The notes under the pieces were generated by a model that was not told where the DNA came from, searched no databases, and worked only from the letters and a program-made list of their open reading frames with translations. The position numbers and the translations under genes are program-made. Source: Candidatus Woesearchaeota archaeon (lineage in GTDB: Archaea > Nanobdellota > Nanobdellia > SCGC-AAA011-G17 > UBA489). From it: a stretch of 5,976 nt of DNA. Positions 4,183-5,976 of the stretch are shown here, in pieces (position 1 is the first letter of the stretch; every line of letters begins with the position of its first letter). The stretch spans positions 1 to 5,976 of the forward strand of contig JABIPM010000036.1 in NCBI GenBank assembly GCA_018658955.1, given 5' to 3'.

Positions 4183-5976
4183 ATGGAGAAAAAAAAGAGG
4201 TTTTCTTTAGTTAGAAAAGTGAAGGGGCAGATAGCTACTGAACAGATGATGCTAACTGGCATTATCTTGGTGATGCTAATTCCTATTATATTTTATATTA
4301 CTCAGACCCAAACTCAAACTCCTTACATGACAGATACTTTAGTTGTATTAGATAATAGTGTTGAATCTTTGAGTAATCTTGGAAGTGGAAGTTCAACTAC
4401 TGTTGTTGTTCAAGTTCCCGCCTCTGTTGTTTCTGCAAGTTTTGCAAATTGCAATACTAATGGAGATTATTGCACTGCAATTCGAGTTGATTATGCTGAT
4501 GGTTCTCAAGATGTGTTTGAGATGAGTTATTTTGTGCAAGGTTCTTTAAATTTTTTAGAAGATCCAGGATTACATTATGTTACTTTATATCATAAAGAAG
4601 AAGATCAAAATATTATTTTTCAAGAATGTGGAGATGGGGTTCAAAGTGGTGGTGAACAATGTGAAGCTTGTGTTATTGATGATGATTGCGTAGCTGGAAC
4701 TTGTGAAATTTTGAATGGTGAGACTGTAGGTGTTTGTAAATATTTTTCAAATACTCCTTGTAGATCAGATGGTACAACTAACTATTGTTATGATCATTCA
4801 GAAAAGTATGGTTGTTTTTGTCAATGTGATATTGATGCAGATTGTTTGACTAATCTTTGTACCTTTGATCAAGGGAGTGGCGATGGATATTGTGAATTTT
4901 GTGAATCTGATGGGGATTGTCCTGAAGATTATTATTGTTCTATAGGTGTTTGTACTGATTGTGATCAAGACGGGGATGGAGAAGATTCTGACTTTTATTG
5001 TGGAGGTTTAGATTGTAATGATAATGATGTTTCGATTAATACTAGTGCTACTGAAATTTGTACTGGGGGGATTGATGAAAATTGTAACGGTCTTGTTGAT
5101 TGTGATGATGGCGATTGTGTAGGGGATTCTGCTTGTGGAGAATGTAGTCCTGGAGATGAACAAGCTTGTGGGAATACTCTTGGTGTTTGTGCAGGTGTTG
5201 TTGATACTTGTCAAAATGATGGTAATTGGGGCGGATGTGATTATGGAAGTTATTATGAGGAGAATACTGAAACTAGTTGTAGTGATGAATATGATAATGA
5301 TTGTGATGGATATGTTGATTGTTTAGATACTGATTGTGGTGGTGGTCTTGAAAATAGTGGTGGCTATTGTAGTGATGGATTAGATAATGATTGTGATGGA
5401 TATGTTGATTGTTTAGATGCAGACTGTTTTGGATTTACTGGTTCTTCTGGGAATACTTGTTGTGTTGTTGGGGAGATTGATGGAGCCTGTGATGGTGACT
5501 TGAATCAATGCGTTGCGTCAGAAACTTATTTTGGTGATAGCTGTGAGGATTGTGAGCTTGTTTCGGGAGATACTTGTGAAAGTGATGGTGATTTTTGCAC
5601 CAGCAGTTTTTTGTGTGATGGGCGTTCTCCCAGTTCTACATTTGAACAACAGGATGCTTGTGGCTATTGTAGTGATGTCTGCGAGATTAGTGTAGATTAT
5701 ACCATAGGAGATGATTACTGCAATACTTGTGATCAAGGCTTTCAACTTGGAAGTAATACATGTTATTATGATTTAACTTGTATGTCAACTGGTTGGGATG
5801 GAATTGCTGAATCTTGCTTTGAATATTGTTTTGGGGATGATGGGACTGATGGTAGCTGTGATACTTCTCAGAGAACAAATCCAGATGATACCTCTACTTG
5901 TTATTATTCCAGGGGGTGTGGTGTGGATGGATGCACTCATGTGAGTGGGGATTTGCTTGAGGGATACTGTGAAACT
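4183..5976 (+). CDS. Pilin-like surface protein with Cys-rich and MopE-like repeats (3' partial)
   Basis: 598 residues are visible and the frame runs off the right edge. Residues 1-40 form a class III signal peptide: a basic leader ending VRKVKG, then QIATEQ and a hydrophobic helix to about residue 40. Cleavage is predicted after Gly15 by a prepilin peptidase, leaving Gln at +1 and Glu at +5 as in type IV pilins. Residues 45-146 look like a beta-rich archaeal pilin head. From residue 149 the chain becomes Cys-, Asp- and Gly-rich: CGDGVQSGGEQC, then repeated C-x-x-D-x-D-C units, then a segment resembling the putative metal-binding (MopE-type) repeat: DQDGDG (261-266), DCNDND, ATEIC, ENCNG. Two near-identical units follow (367-385 and 397-415) built on DNDCDGYVDC. 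About 64 Cys are present, all beyond residue 88, and very few Lys or Arg. The likely role is a disulphide-rich, calcium- or metal-binding surface adhesin or pilus component; function is inferred. Confidence 0.85.
   Translation, partial: MEKKKRFSLVRKVKGQIATEQMMLTGIILVMLIPIIFYITQTQTQTPYMTDTLVVLDNSVESLSNLGSGSSTTVVVQVPASVVSASFANCNTNGDYCTAIRVDYADGSQDVFEMSYFVQGSLNFLEDPGLHYVTLYHKEEDQNIIFQECGDGVQSGGEQCEACVIDDDCVAGTCEILNGETVGVCKYFSNTPCRSDGTTNYCYDHSEKYGCFCQCDIDADCLTNLCTFDQGSGDGYCEFCESDGDCPEDYYCSIGVCTDCDQDGDGEDSDFYCGGLDCNDNDVSINTSATEICTGGIDENCNGLVDCDDGDCVGDSACGECSPGDEQACGNTLGVCAGVVDTCQNDGNWGGCDYGSYYEENTETSCSDEYDNDCDGYVDCLDTDCGGGLENSGGYCSDGLDNDCDGYVDCLDADCFGFTGSSGNTCCVVGEIDGACDGDLNQCVASETYFGDSCEDCELVSGDTCESDGDFCTSSFLCDGRSPSSTFEQQDACGYCSDVCEISVDYTIGDDYCNTCDQGFQLGSNTCYYDLTCMSTGWDGIAESCFEYCFGDDGTDGSCDTSQRTNPDDTSTCYYSRGCGVDGCTHVSGDLLEGYCET
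5281..5427 (+). repeat. Two 57-bp direct repeats encoding MopE-like Asp/Cys units
   Basis: Copies at 5281-5337 and 5371-5427 are 90 bp apart. The core is 36 bp identical (5293-5328 and 5383-5418) and encodes DNDCDGYVDCLD. The DxDxDG-like spacing of Asp suggests a calcium loop. A more diverged third unit lies upstream at 5059-5118 (C..GIDENCNGLVDCDDGDC). The near-identity of the last two indicates a recent duplication inside the gene. Confidence 0.9.

Noticed and set aside
5008..5878. Several open frames within and opposite the Cys-rich gene (both strands)
   Set aside because: They arise from the biased GAT/TGT/GGT codons of the real gene and give low-complexity Ile/Thr- or Val/Met-rich translations.

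Overview
The window reads as a piece of an AT-rich archaeal chromosome. The grounds are an archaeal/eukaryotic-type elongation factor 1-alpha followed on the same strand by archaeal-type ribosomal protein uS10, TATA-box promoters (three share the 9-mer CTTTATAAA), at least one and probably several leaderless starts, and a secreted protein with a class III (archaellin/pilin-type) signal peptide. The style of the surface protein, a pilin-like head joined to cysteine-rich and MopE-like Asp/Cys repeats, together with the small compact genes, suggests a DPANN lineage such as Woesearchaeota or Pacearchaeota. That placement is inference from recognition of protein style, not from a search.

Layout. 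At the left edge (1-161, + strand) is the C-terminus of a very basic protein made of four identical 30-bp/10-residue repeats and a partial fifth; a strong hairpin terminator follows. Next come two minus-strand genes. One is a small acidic protein of unknown function (210-482). The other is a secreted, mostly helical protein of 276 residues (611-1441) with its own terminator and a TATA promoter. Upstream of it on the same strand is a class II tRNA-Ser with a GGA anticodon (1728-1810), which carries a C.A mismatch in the acceptor stem. A small + strand gene of unknown function (2007-2237) converges on the minus-strand pair tuf (EF-1 alpha, 4019-2733) and rpsJ (uS10, 2650-2342). tuf and rpsJ are separated by a hairpin/T-tract and a second TATA box, so rpsJ can be transcribed on its own as a leaderless mRNA. 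Divergent from tuf, a large gene (4183 to beyond the right edge) encodes a pilin-like, membrane-anchored, extremely cysteine- and aspartate-rich surface protein; 598 residues are visible with no stop.

How they fit together. tRNA-Ser, EF-1 alpha and uS10 are translation genes; EF-1 alpha delivers aminoacyl-tRNAs to the ribosome that contains uS10. The two exported proteins are cell-surface products with no evident metabolic link to the translation genes. No mobile element, CRISPR array or defence system is visible. The most unusual items are the pilin/MopE-like Cys-rich fusion, the perfect repeat tail at the left edge, the tRNA acceptor mismatch, and the shared promoter motif with leaderless spacing.
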